Origin: GCA-2686265 sp036010965
GTDB lineage: Bacteria; Planctomycetota; UBA1135; GCA-002686595
Assembly: GCA_036010965.1 (NCBI GenBank)
Contig: DASCMO010000058.1
Location: 1 to 16,653 of the forward strand
Direction: 5' to 3'
Length of the DNA stretch: 16,653 nt
The position numbers and the translations under genes were made by a program. Position 1 is the stretch's first letter. Each line of letters begins with the position of its first letter. The notes under the pieces were generated by a model. It made no database searches, had not been told where the DNA came from, and saw only the letters and a list, made by a program, of their open reading frames with translations. Shown here piece by piece: positions 6,621 through 14,387 of this stretch.

Positions 6621-8405
6621 ATGAAACGATCGTTGCCCTGCCTGCTCGGCCTGGCTGTCCTCGCCATCCCTCTGCCCCTCGCGGCCCAGTCTTCCGCCCT
6701 GGAACAGATCCAGCGCGTAGGGCTGGAGGACAATCGCGTCCAGGATCACCTGCGCGTCCTGACGCGCCGCTTCGGTCCGCGCCTGACCAGCTCGCAGGTC
6801 CTCTACGACGCCCAGGTCTGGGCCATGCAGACCTTCCGGAGCTTCGGACTCGAGGCGCGCCTGGAACGCTGGGGCGAGTTCCCCGTGGGATTCCACCGCG
6901 GTCCGGGCAGCGCGCGCATGACCGTCCCCGAAGAGCGAGAGCTGGAGTGCATCACCCGCTGCTGGTCGGCCGGGACCCTGGGCCCGGTGGAGGGTCGCGC
7001 ACTCATCACTCCGCGTTCGCCCGAGGAGCTCGAGGCGCTGCTGGTCGACCTGCCCGGGGCCTGGGTCCTCTCCCGGCGCCTGGGACGCGACGAACGCCGA
7101 GCCTGGGAGGAAGAGCTCGCCGGCGACGACGAGGACGCCGACGGACGGCGCCTGCTCGAGGAGCTCGAGGAGGCCTTCGACAGCGCTTGCGAGGAGGCGG
7201 GCATCGCGGGCCGCGTGAGCTCCGGTCCCGCCGACGGTCTGCTCGTGAGCGGCGGAAACCACCGCATCGATCCCGAAGATCTGCCCAGCGCCGTCACGGT
7301 CACCCTGCGCGGTGATCAGTTCAAGCAGGTGCTGGAAGACATCGAGGCGGGCGCCGAGGTGCGCCTCGAGTTCGACATTGACAACCGCTTCGTCCCCGGA
7401 CCGATCGACCTCTACAACGTGGTCGCGGAGATCGAGGGCACCGAGTTCCCCGACGAGTACGTGATCGTTCAGGCCCACATCGATGCATGGGACGGCGCCC
7501 AGGGCACCTGCGACAACGGGACCGGGACCTCGACCACCCTCGAGGCGGCGCGCATCCTGGCGAGCCTCGGCGAGCGTCCGAAGCGCACGATCCGCTTCAT
7601 CCTCTACGCGGGCGAGGAGCAGGGTTTGCTCGGCTCGGCGGCCTACGTGAAGGAGCACAGCGAGGACCTCGAGCGCACCAGCATCGTCCTCAACCACGAC
7701 AACGGCCCGAACCCCCTCAAGGGCATCTCGGCCACCGAAGCCATGATCGATGACTTCGAGCAGGTCTTCGCTCCCGTCAAGAAACTCGACCCCGAGCGGC
7801 CCTTCGAGGTGCTCAAGGTGGACGGGATTCGCGGCGGAGCCTCGGACCACGCGTCCTTCGTCAAGGAGGGCGTTCCGGCCTTTCATTGGATTCAGAGCCA
7901 GGAGGGCTACCGCCACGTCCACCACACCCAGCACGACACCTTCGACTACGCCGACGCCGATGATCAGCGCTTCAACGCCACGGTCGTCGCCCTTTCGGCC
8001 TGGGGGTTTTCCCAGCTCGATGGGCTCGTGGACCGCACGAACATGCGTGCTCCCCAGCCGCGACGCATGGGCGTTCAGCTGGACGGGAACCGTGTCGCGC
8101 GCGTCACTCCGGGAATGCGGGCGGCCGAGGCCGGCTGGAAGGTGGATGACGTGATCCTGTCGATCGACGGGGTCGAGACGACCAGCCGCGGCAAGGTCGT
8201 CCGGGAGTTACAGCAGGGGGGGGCGAGCAAGCTCTTCGTGTTGCAGCGGGGCGAAGTGAGGATCGATTCCACCTTCGACTACTCCGACGACCCCGACGAA
8301 TCGCGCCGTAAGGAGATGGCCGCCGATCGCGAGAGCAAACGGGAAGAGCGCGCCTTGGAGCGCGAGGCCCGCCGTCGCCGGCGTACGGACGGCGAGGACG
8401 GCTGA
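6621..8405 (+). CDS. Secreted M28-family metallopeptidase with PDZ domain
   Basis: The ATG at 6621 gives 594 residues with a clear signal peptide (MKRSLPCLLGLAVLAIPLPLAAQ, cleaved near residue 22). The open frame continues far upstream, but only as shadow sequence antisense to mqnB. Residues about 120-250 form a protease-associated-like insert with an unusually acidic stretch (about 160-190). The M28 core carries all expected zinc-site residues: AHID (His286, catalytic Asp288), CDNGTG (Asp298), AGEEQG (Glu332, Glu333), NHDNG (Asp360) and HHTQHDT (His434/435). A PDZ domain follows (about 482-545), then a highly charged Arg/Glu tail. The arrangement resembles carboxypeptidase-Q-like peptidases. 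It probably degrades peptides in the periplasm or outside the cell. No Shine-Dalgarno was seen. Confidence 0.9.
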   Translation: MKRSLPCLLGLAVLAIPLPLAAQSSALEQIQRVGLEDNRVQDHLRVLTRRFGPRLTSSQVLYDAQVWAMQTFRSFGLEARLERWGEFPVGFHRGPGSARMTVPEERELECITRCWSAGTLGPVEGRALITPRSPEELEALLVDLPGAWVLSRRLGRDERRAWEEELAGDDEDADGRRLLEELEEAFDSACEEAGIAGRVSSGPADGLLVSGGNHRIDPEDLPSAVTVTLRGDQFKQVLEDIEAGAEVRLEFDIDNRFVPGPIDLYNVVAEIEGTEFPDEYVIVQAHIDAWDGAQGTCDNGTGTSTTLEAARILASLGERPKRTIRFILYAGEEQGLLGSAAYVKEHSEDLERTSIVLNHDNGPNPLKGISATEAMIDDFEQVFAPVKKLDPERPFEVLKVDGIRGGASDHASFVKEGVPAFHWIQSQEGYRHVHHTQHDTFDYADADDQRFNATVVALSAWGFSQLDGLVDRTNMRAPQPRRMGVQLDGNRVARVTPGMRAAEAGWKVDDVILSIDGVETTSRGKVVRELQQGGASKLFVLQRGEVRIDSTFDYSDDPDESRRKEMAADRESKREERALEREARRRRRTDGEDG

Positions 8406-8416
8406 GTCCGCATCCA

Positions 8417-8441
8417 GCCTGAGTTTCTGGGAAACTCCGGC
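8417..8441 (+). terminator. Hairpin after the M28 peptidase gene
   Basis: GAGTTTC (8421-8427) and GAAACTC (8431-8437) form a perfect 7-bp stem with a TGG loop. Three more pairs extend it after one mismatch. It begins 11 nt past the stop codon. There is no T-tract, so it may protect the 3' end of the mRNA or terminate weakly. Confidence 0.4.
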
Positions 8442-8607
8442 GGGGTCGATGGGTGTTACGGGGGGGGAACGCCGAGGGCCCCAACCGGGCTACCACAGCC
8501 ATCCGGACCGATCGTGTACCCTCTCATGGCCCCCTCGCGGTGGGGCCGCCTTGGCACGGACCTTGCTCATCCCCGCGACCTGCGCCCGACTCCACTTGCG
8601 CGCGAGC

Positions 8608-9651
8608 ATGACCGACCGCGACCCCCCGCCCTCCATGACCTCCCTCCACGCCCGCGCTACCGGCCTCTTCGCCCTGCTGCTCTTCTCGTGTGGCGCAACC
8701 GGTGGGGATGGGGGCGATGAGGCCGGAATCCTCGTCGCCGCGCCGCCTGTCGTGGGCATCCAGAGCGCCTACGCCTCGGCCGGTCGCATCCGGCTGCCTG
8801 ACCTGGCTCCGCGGGAAGCCCCCGGATTGCCGAATGTGTTCCGCCTCTCGGAGAGCGTGATCTCCGGCGGCCAACCTCGCGACGAGGCAGCCTTCAGGGA
8901 ACTGGCCCGCTGGGGGGTGCGCACGATCGTCTCGGTCGATGGCAAGGTTCCCGACGCCGCGGCAGCGGCGGCCCACGGCATCGAGACCGTGCACCTGCCG
9001 GTCCGCTATCACGGCCTGACCAGCGAGCAGGTGCTGCGGCTCGTCAAGACCTTCCGCGAGGGACGGGCACCGTTCTATGTGCACTGCTTCCATGGTCGCC
9101 ATCGCGGTCCGGCGGCCTCGGCCGTCGCGCGCCTGGTGATCGATGGAGCCTCCCGTGAGCAGGTCGTGGCCGAGATGCGCCAGTGGTGTGGCACTTCGGG
9201 GGTCTACGAGGGACTCTATCGTTCGCTCCTGAGCGTACCGATCCCCCCGCGAGCGGTGACCGAGGCCTTCGAGTACGACTTCCCGAGCGCTTGCCTACCG
9301 CAGGGGTTGCGGGGCGCCATGACGGAGATCGCGCGAGTCTTCGATGCCCTCGATCTGCTGGACGCGCGGGATTGGGAGCCCGATCCCGACCATCCCGACC
9401 TGGACGCGCTGAACGAGGCGCGCCGTCTCGCGCAGCTCTTCGAGGTCTGCGCCGATTCGGAGTCTTCGGCCGGCGGTCCGCAGGATCTGCGGCGTCGGAT
9501 CGACGACGCGCTCCAGGCCTCGCGAGACCTCAAGCGCTTCCTGTTGGGCTTGCGTGACGGTCAGGCGGGTGCTCGGGAGGGCGCTGAGGACGCTTTCAAG
9601 GCGATCGCCCTGAACTGTGCGAGCTGTCATCAGCCGTACCGCAACCGTTAG
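8608..9651 (+). CDS. Lipoprotein with dual-specificity-type phosphatase domain fused to a c'-type cytochrome-like domain
   Basis: From the ATG at 8608 the protein has 347 residues. An ATG at 8635 is equally possible, and neither has a Shine-Dalgarno. The signal peptide ends in LLLFSC, with Cys28 as lipidation site. Residues about 75-205 form a tyrosine or dual-specificity phosphatase-like domain: SGGQP, VRTIVSVDG, then the HCX5R loop HCFHGRHRG with Cys160 and Arg166. The Ser/Thr that normally follows Arg is Gly, and the usual general-acid Asp region reads RYHG (His135). From about 237 the protein is helical and ends in CASCHQPYR (Cys337, Cys340, His341). This is a CXXCH haem site ten residues from the C-terminus, exactly where class II cytochromes c' carry it. 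The export signal fits haem attachment outside the cytoplasm. Substrate and partner are unknown. Confidence 0.85.
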   Translation: MTDRDPPPSMTSLHARATGLFALLLFSCGATGGDGGDEAGILVAAPPVVGIQSAYASAGRIRLPDLAPREAPGLPNVFRLSESVISGGQPRDEAAFRELARWGVRTIVSVDGKVPDAAAAAAHGIETVHLPVRYHGLTSEQVLRLVKTFREGRAPFYVHCFHGRHRGPAASAVARLVIDGASREQVVAEMRQWCGTSGVYEGLYRSLLSVPIPPRAVTEAFEYDFPSACLPQGLRGAMTEIARVFDALDLLDARDWEPDPDHPDLDALNEARRLAQLFEVCADSESSAGGPQDLRRRIDDALQASRDLKRFLLGLRDGQAGAREGAEDAFKAIALNCASCHQPYRNR

Positions 9652-9766
9652 CCCACTGGTGCGAGGGCGGGCGAGGTTCTGGATCCCAGGGTAGAATCCT
9701 GATCTAGTTCAGGGGTGTCCAGCGGCGGGCTAACTGGCGCGCCGCAGCCTCTCATTTCCTTTTCTG

Positions 9767-9772
9767 TAAGGA
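9767..9772 (+). promoter_or_regulatory. Ribosome binding site of the CTD-bearing secreted protein gene
   Basis: TAAGGA matches the anti-Shine-Dalgarno pairing and lies 10 nt before the ATG at 9783. It is one of the few good ribosome sites in this window. A -10-like TAGAAT occurs at 9692-9697, but no matching -35 was found. Confidence 0.55.
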
Positions 9773-9782
9773 TCCTGAAGCC

Positions 9783-10889
9783 ATGAAGACTGGCCGATTG
9801 CTCTGTGTGTTCGTCGTCGCCGCCAGCGCCCCCGTGTCTCTGGCCCAGAACACGACCCTCTGGATGGACCCGACCCTGGGCGGCATGGAATGGTCCATAC
9901 GGGCCTTCAACATCGACGCGGTCCCCAACGTCAACAACGAGTTCGACTTCTACGGGCCGATATACGCCGAGCTGCAGACCAACGCGAATGGGAACGTGAG
10001 CGCGGGCTACTTCCATTCCAGCGACTCGCTGGTCGTTCCCGACATCGCCGGCTACATCCCCAACCCGATCCCTTCGGCGCCGCCGTTGATCGACTTTTCC
10101 CTCGAGGGGGTGAATTTCACCCTGACCTCCCTACCTCTCAACTTCGGGGACCCGACCAACTCCGACGGCAGCTTTCAGGGGGAGCTGACCCTCGAGGTCC
10201 TCTCGGGGACCGCCTACGTCGACGTGCTGAACCTGTTCCCCTTCGAGATCGACATGGCGGGACTGGACGGGACCACCCCCGTGGTCTTCGGCCAGTTCAC
10301 CACCGGACCGGGCGGTGAGATTCACCTCGACTCGCCCCAGTCCTACTACTTCGTCGTCACCGAGCCCTTCACCGGGATCACCTTTGAGATCTCCCTCTGG
10401 GGTGACCTCCTCGCGGATTCGGTCATCACCCAGCAGGCCTTCTGCTTCGGGGACGGTACGGGCAGCGGCTGCCCCTGCGGCAACTTCGGCGGCAGCGGCG
10501 AGGGTTGCGCGAACGGCACGAACCTCGGGGGCGTGCTCTCCGCCAGCGGATCGTCGAGCATCGACGCCGCGGAGCTCGTCCTGGAAGGCTCTCAGCTGAT
10601 CCCCAACCAGCCCGGCCTCTACTTCCAGGGCAACAACGCTGTCAACGGCGGGATGGGCGTCACCTTCGGCGACGGACTGCGCTGCGCCGGCGGGAACGTC
10701 GCGCGCTTGCAGGTGCGTATTGCCGATGCGCTCGGGAACTCCAGCACATCGATCGACCTGGCGGAGGCAGGCGGCGCAACATCGGGCGTCACCAAGCGCT
10801 ACCAGCTGTGGTACCGCGATCCGCAGACCAGCTTGTGCAACACGACCTTCAACCTGACCAACGGGATGGAGATCTTCTGGCTGCCCTAG
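9783..10889 (+). CDS. Secreted protein with shared Cys/Gly-rich C-terminal domain
   Basis: The protein is 368 residues. A signal peptide is cleaved after about residue 21 (SLAQ). The N-terminal part (about 23-215) is beta-rich with no Cys and no recognised catalytic motif. Residues 221-368 are the shared C-terminal domain: CFGDG, CPCGNFGGS, GCANG, NAVNGG, FGDGLRCAGGNVARL, QLWYRDP, CNTTFNLTNG. Its six Cys suggest disulfides. The same domain, with the same length of 148 residues, ends the large secreted protein at 13941-16448. Such domains recur at the ends of many exported planctomycete proteins and may serve in anchoring or sorting, but that role is not proven. Function otherwise unknown. Confidence 0.82.
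   Translation: MKTGRLLCVFVVAASAPVSLAQNTTLWMDPTLGGMEWSIRAFNIDAVPNVNNEFDFYGPIYAELQTNANGNVSAGYFHSSDSLVVPDIAGYIPNPIPSAPPLIDFSLEGVNFTLTSLPLNFGDPTNSDGSFQGELTLEVLSGTAYVDVLNLFPFEIDMAGLDGTTPVVFGQFTTGPGGEIHLDSPQSYYFVVTEPFTGITFEISLWGDLLADSVITQQAFCFGDGTGSGCPCGNFGGSGEGCANGTNLGGVLSASGSSSIDAAELVLEGSQLIPNQPGLYFQGNNAVNGGMGVTFGDGLRCAGGNVARLQVRIADALGNSSTSIDLAEAGGATSGVTKRYQLWYRDPQTSLCNTTFNLTNGMEIFWLP
10443..10889 (+). other. Shared 148-residue C-terminal domain, copy 1
   Basis: This segment encodes the C-terminal domain from CFGDG to the stop codon. It aligns without gaps to the copy at 13941-14387. My hand count gives about half of positions identical, including all six Cys and the FGDGLRCAG, WYRDP and FNL blocks. 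Confidence 0.85.
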
Positions 10890-10901
10890 GGGCTCGCTGA
10901 G

Positions 10902-10923
10902 AAAAGGCGCCGTTGCGCGGCGC
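10902..10923 (-). terminator. Intrinsic terminator of the MFS/spermidine-synthase-like gene
   Basis: On the minus strand a perfect 6-bp G/C stem (10918-10923 with 10907-10912, 5-nt loop) is followed by C and four T residues (10905-10902). It lies about 70 nt past the stop of the minus-strand gene. The T-tract is short, so efficiency is uncertain. It also occupies the gap after the convergent plus-strand gene. Confidence 0.55.
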
Positions 10924-10994
10924 AGGCGGCATGGGCGCCCCTGCCCTATCCCGACAATGGCGCTGCCTGTCAGGTCTGCCACCTCTGAAACGGG

Positions 10995-13847
10995 TCAGGG
11001 CCGCAGGGAGCGCAGGGCCGAGCGCGCGGCGGCGTTCAGGGGGTCGATCTCGATCGCTCTGGTGAGGGCGGCGCTCGCCTCGTCGATGCGGCCGAGGGCC
11101 TGCAGGGAGACCGCGCTCCAGGCGCGGGCCGTCGCGGAGCCGGGGCGCTGCTCGATGATGCGCTCAAGGACGTTCAGGGCGCGCGCGTGGTGTGCCTTCC
11201 CCTGCCAGGCAAGGGCCACGCGCAGGGCGTCGCTGGTGGAGTGCAGCAGCAGCATGTCGATGTCTGCCTGCTCGTCCGCGGCGTCCGTGTCGTGGATCAG
11301 TCGCTCGGCCAGGAGGCGTGGGTGTTCGGGGTCGAGCTCGAGGGCGAGCAGCAGCAGGCTATGGGCCGTGCGATCGATGCCTTGCGCACGCAGCTCGTCG
11401 TAGAGACCGATCAGCGCCTTCACCTGCCGTGGACCGCACCGCAGGCGCTCGACGATCCTGCGCGTCCAGGTCTCGTGCATGGCACCCAGGATGATCCGGT
11501 CGAGTTCGGTCCCCCGACCCCCCTGGCGCTGGTACAGGGAGAGCGGCGCCTGGAACTCGAGACGTAGGTCGTCATCGGTCTGCACGGGCTGGCCGGCGTA
11601 GAAGGCGTGCATCTCCTGCTCGCCCAGGATGAGGGTGCGCAAGAGCAGCGAAGCGATGTCGGAGTCACCCAGCACCCGGCGCAGGTCAGCGGTCACGGCG
11701 GGTAGGCTGTCCACCATGTCCTGCATCACCTTGACGTCCGTGCGCGCGGGCAAGAGCTCCCTCCGCGCGGCCACCACGAGCGTGTCACCGGAGGTCAGGC
11801 GGAACAGGGCGACCTCGCCGAACACCTCGCGCACCGTGCGCAGCAGCATCCCGTACTCCTCGGGCGTGATGGCGTAGGTCTGGATCCACTGGGCCAGGAG
11901 ACCGTTGTCGTTCAGTCGATCGAGCGCCTGAGCATAGAACTCCACGGTGAAGAGGTTCGAGACACCGACCATCCATGGATTGGAGGGCTCAGTGATGATC
12001 ATGTCGTACTTCTTGCGTGTGCCTTGCAGGTGCGCCCGGCCGTCCTCGATCAGGATCTGAAAGTCCGGCGAGCGCTGGGGCGCGTGGTTCATGACCGAGA
12101 AGTGCGGGGAGGCCTCGAACACTGCCCGCTCGATCTCGGCGCAGGTGACCCGCGTGCGAGGGAAGAGCAGGCTTGCTCCGGCCGTGGCGCCGCTCCCGAA
12201 TCCGATCACCAGGACGTCCCGGGCGTGGGGTCTCAGGAAACGCGCCAGGTAGGCCGAGCCGAGCTGGGTGGCCTGGTCGCTGTCGAAGGTGCTGGCGTCC
12301 ACCTTGCCGTTGACCCGCAGGCTGACCTCGCCGCGCAGAGCCGTCACCAGCACATTGCTGGCGGCGCCTTCACTGTGCAGCAGCACGGCGGCCTCCCTCA
12401 GGCTCTGCCGCCCCGCCGGGCCGTAGACGAACAGGCCGCGCTCGGTGACGCGCGGGTCGTGAGCGGGCGTGCCCAGGACGACCAGCGCCACGCCGGCCAG
12501 GGCCACCCCCAGGGCCAGGTTGCGCGTCAGCGCCTCGCCCTGCGCGGCCACCAGGGCGTAGGCGAGGAGGTACAGGGCCAGAGCGACCACCAGGGTCGTG
12601 CGCGTGCCGAGCCAGGGCACGAGCAGGGCGTGGGCGGCGAGCACGCCGCCGGCCGTCCCCAGGGTGTTCCAGAAGGTCACCGCGCCCACCGCCGTGCCGG
12701 CGGTCTCGCGCCGGCGGCCCGTGAGGTGGATCAGCAGCGGGAACACGATCCCTGTGCCCAGGCACGGGAGCAGCTGCAGGATCGCGCTCGCCCCCAGGCA
12801 GAGGGCCGCGTTGAAGCCCGGCGAGGCGCGCAGGTCGGTCAAGTCTCCGACCAGGAGCGTCAGAAGGGGAAGGGCGTGCTGTCCGGCGACGGCCGTGCCC
12901 GTCAGGAACAGAACCGCCAGGCCCAGGATGTGAATAGGCGCCAGGCCGCGGGCCAGGATGCGGGGGAGCAGCAAGCTCCCCGCTCCGATACCAGCCAGCA
13001 CCAGGGTCAGCATGGCGCTGAAGGCGTAGGTGCTTCCGCCCAGTACCAGAGCCAGTTGCCGGGCCCAGACCACCTGCAACAGGAGCGCCGCGAAGCCCGT
13101 CCCCGCCGCGGCCAGGGGGATCAGGCCGCTGCCGAGGGGCCGTGGCGGGATCACCCGCTGCAAGTCGGTCTCCTCGACGGCGACCTCGCCCGCATGTTCG
13201 GCCAGCGCCTCGGCTTCGGCTCTCTCGCGCGCCACGCGCCGAGCGAGCAGGACGGCGGCGGCGACCACCCCGGCGTTGATCAGCACGGCGACCGTTCGCG
13301 TGCCGCCCAGCCCGAGGGTCGGCAGCAGGACGAAGCCCGCCAGGGCGCAGCCCAGGGAGCCACCGATGGTGTTCCAGGCGTAGAAGAAGGACGCCGAGAC
13401 CCCCAGACCTTCACCACGCGGGACGAACTCCCGCACCAGCAGGGGCAGGGTCGCGCCCATCAGCACACACGGTGGTCCCAGGACGGTGAAGGCCAGCAGC
13501 ACCTCGATGGCCGCGCGCAGGTGGGGCAGGTGTTCGAAGGGTGGGTAGAGAGCAGCGTACGCGGCGCGCAGCCATCCGAGGAAGGTGGGCACCCCCATAG
13601 CCCACGCGCCGATGCCCGCCTCGCACAGGGCATAGCCCGCCAGGGGCGAGGGCACCCGATCCGCCAGGCGTCCGAGCAGCAGGGCACCCAGGCCCAGCCC
13701 CAGCAGGAAGGCGGCCATGACCGCCGCCATGGCGAGGCTCGAGCTGCCCCAGACATGGGTGAAGCGCTTGAACCACAGCACCTCGTAGATGAGGGCGCTG
13801 GCCCCCGAGAGCAGCAACAGCAAGGCCGCCAGGTCGCGCGATCGCAT
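10995..13847 (-). CDS. Fused MFS-like membrane / spermidine synthase-like / TPR protein
   Basis: This 950-residue protein has three parts. Residues 1-460 hold many hydrophobic segments in an MFS-like arrangement, with a charged loop at about 203-235. Residues about 470-690 form a Rossmann methyltransferase-like fold of the spermidine synthase type: VLVIGFGSGATAG (SAM-type motif, about 545-557), CAEIERAV (about 569-576), LIEDGRAHL (about 599-607) and MIITEPSNPWMVG (about 616-628). The catalytic Asp found in true aminopropyltransferases at the last motif is Glu620, followed by PSNPW instead of DP. Residues about 820-950 look like TPR-type helices (TARAWSAVSLQALGRIDEA). Proteins annotated 'fused MFS/spermidine synthase' have this layout. 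Actual polyamine synthesis is doubtful. The next gene upstream on the same strand is the secreted CTD protein, separated by a hairpin. Confidence 0.85.
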   Translation of the reverse strand: MRSRDLAALLLLLSGASALIYEVLWFKRFTHVWGSSSLAMAAVMAAFLLGLGLGALLLGRLADRVPSPLAGYALCEAGIGAWAMGVPTFLGWLRAAYAALYPPFEHLPHLRAAIEVLLAFTVLGPPCVLMGATLPLLVREFVPRGEGLGVSASFFYAWNTIGGSLGCALAGFVLLPTLGLGGTRTVAVLINAGVVAAAVLLARRVARERAEAEALAEHAGEVAVEETDLQRVIPPRPLGSGLIPLAAAGTGFAALLLQVVWARQLALVLGGSTYAFSAMLTLVLAGIGAGSLLLPRILARGLAPIHILGLAVLFLTGTAVAGQHALPLLTLLVGDLTDLRASPGFNAALCLGASAILQLLPCLGTGIVFPLLIHLTGRRRETAGTAVGAVTFWNTLGTAGGVLAAHALLVPWLGTRTTLVVALALYLLAYALVAAQGEALTRNLALGVALAGVALVVLGTPAHDPRVTERGLFVYGPAGRQSLREAAVLLHSEGAASNVLVTALRGEVSLRVNGKVDASTFDSDQATQLGSAYLARFLRPHARDVLVIGFGSGATAGASLLFPRTRVTCAEIERAVFEASPHFSVMNHAPQRSPDFQILIEDGRAHLQGTRKKYDMIITEPSNPWMVGVSNLFTVEFYAQALDRLNDNGLLAQWIQTYAITPEEYGMLLRTVREVFGEVALFRLTSGDTLVVAARRELLPARTDVKVMQDMVDSLPAVTADLRRVLGDSDIASLLLRTLILGEQEMHAFYAGQPVQTDDDLRLEFQAPLSLYQRQGGRGTELDRIILGAMHETWTRRIVERLRCGPRQVKALIGLYDELRAQGIDRTAHSLLLLALELDPEHPRLLAERLIHDTDAADEQADIDMLLLHSTSDALRVALAWQGKAHHARALNVLERIIEQRPGSATARAWSAVSLQALGRIDEASAALTRAIEIDPLNAAARSALRSLRP

Positions 13848-13883
13848 GGGCGCACTCTACCCCGACGCGGGGGTCGAAACACG

Positions 13884-13919
13884 AACGCGGCGGCGACGCT
13901 CGCGCACCGCCGCCGTGTT
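13884..13919 (-). terminator. Hairpin terminator after the large CTD-bearing gene
   Basis: AACGCGGCGGCG (13884-13895) pairs with CGCCGCCGTGTT (13908-13919), giving 12 bp with one G-T pair and a 12-nt loop. It starts 21 nt past the stop codon of the minus-strand secreted protein gene. The following bases contain only a short T run (CGTGTTT), so termination may be partial and could leave some read-through into the next gene. Confidence 0.5.
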
Positions 13920-13940
13920 GAGACTCGGCTCGGAGGGAGC

Positions 13941-14387
13941 CTAGGGCACGAAGAAGACGCTGATGCCGTGGGATAGGTTGAACCCGTTGCCGCAGGGGCT
14001 GGCGCTCGGGTCGCGGTACCAGGTCTGGAAGTGCTTCGTGTCTCCGGCGTTCCAGGCGCCCGAGGCGGCCAGACCCGGCCCCCAGTGGGCGAATCCCGTG
14101 GCGTCCGGGGCGCGCACGCCCAGGCGCTTCACATTCATGCCCGCGCAGCGCAATCCGTCACCGAAGGGCACTCCCGCGCCGCCGTTGACGGCGTTGTCGC
14201 CCGAGAAGAGCAGGGCCGGCTGGGTGGGGACCATGTTGAAGGCGTCGAAACCCAGGTCGTCCGCCACCACGCTGTTGGAGCCGGTCGAAAAGGCGAAGGC
14301 CCCCTGGCCTGTGGAGTTCCCGCAGCCCTGTTGAGAGCCGCCGAAGTTGCCGCAGGGGCATGAGGCGCCGCTGCCGTCACCGAAGCA
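13941..14387 (-). other. Shared 148-residue C-terminal domain, copy 2
   Basis: This is the second copy of the Cys/Gly-rich C-terminal domain, of the same length as the copy at 10443-10889 and alignable without gaps. It follows directly on the calcium-loop segment of the large secreted protein. Confidence 0.85.

Noticed and set aside
9630..9648. CASCH motif as a zinc-binding or chance motif
   Set aside because: The protein is exported, the region before it is helical, and the motif is followed by QPYR at the C-terminus as in cytochromes c', so haem attachment is the better reading. It remains a prediction.
12024..13976. Long open frame on the plus strand opposite the MFS/spermidine-synthase-like gene
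   Set aside because: It is antisense to a well-supported gene, rich in Gln, Arg and Gly with no fold-like pattern. Such open frames are expected in GC-rich DNA.
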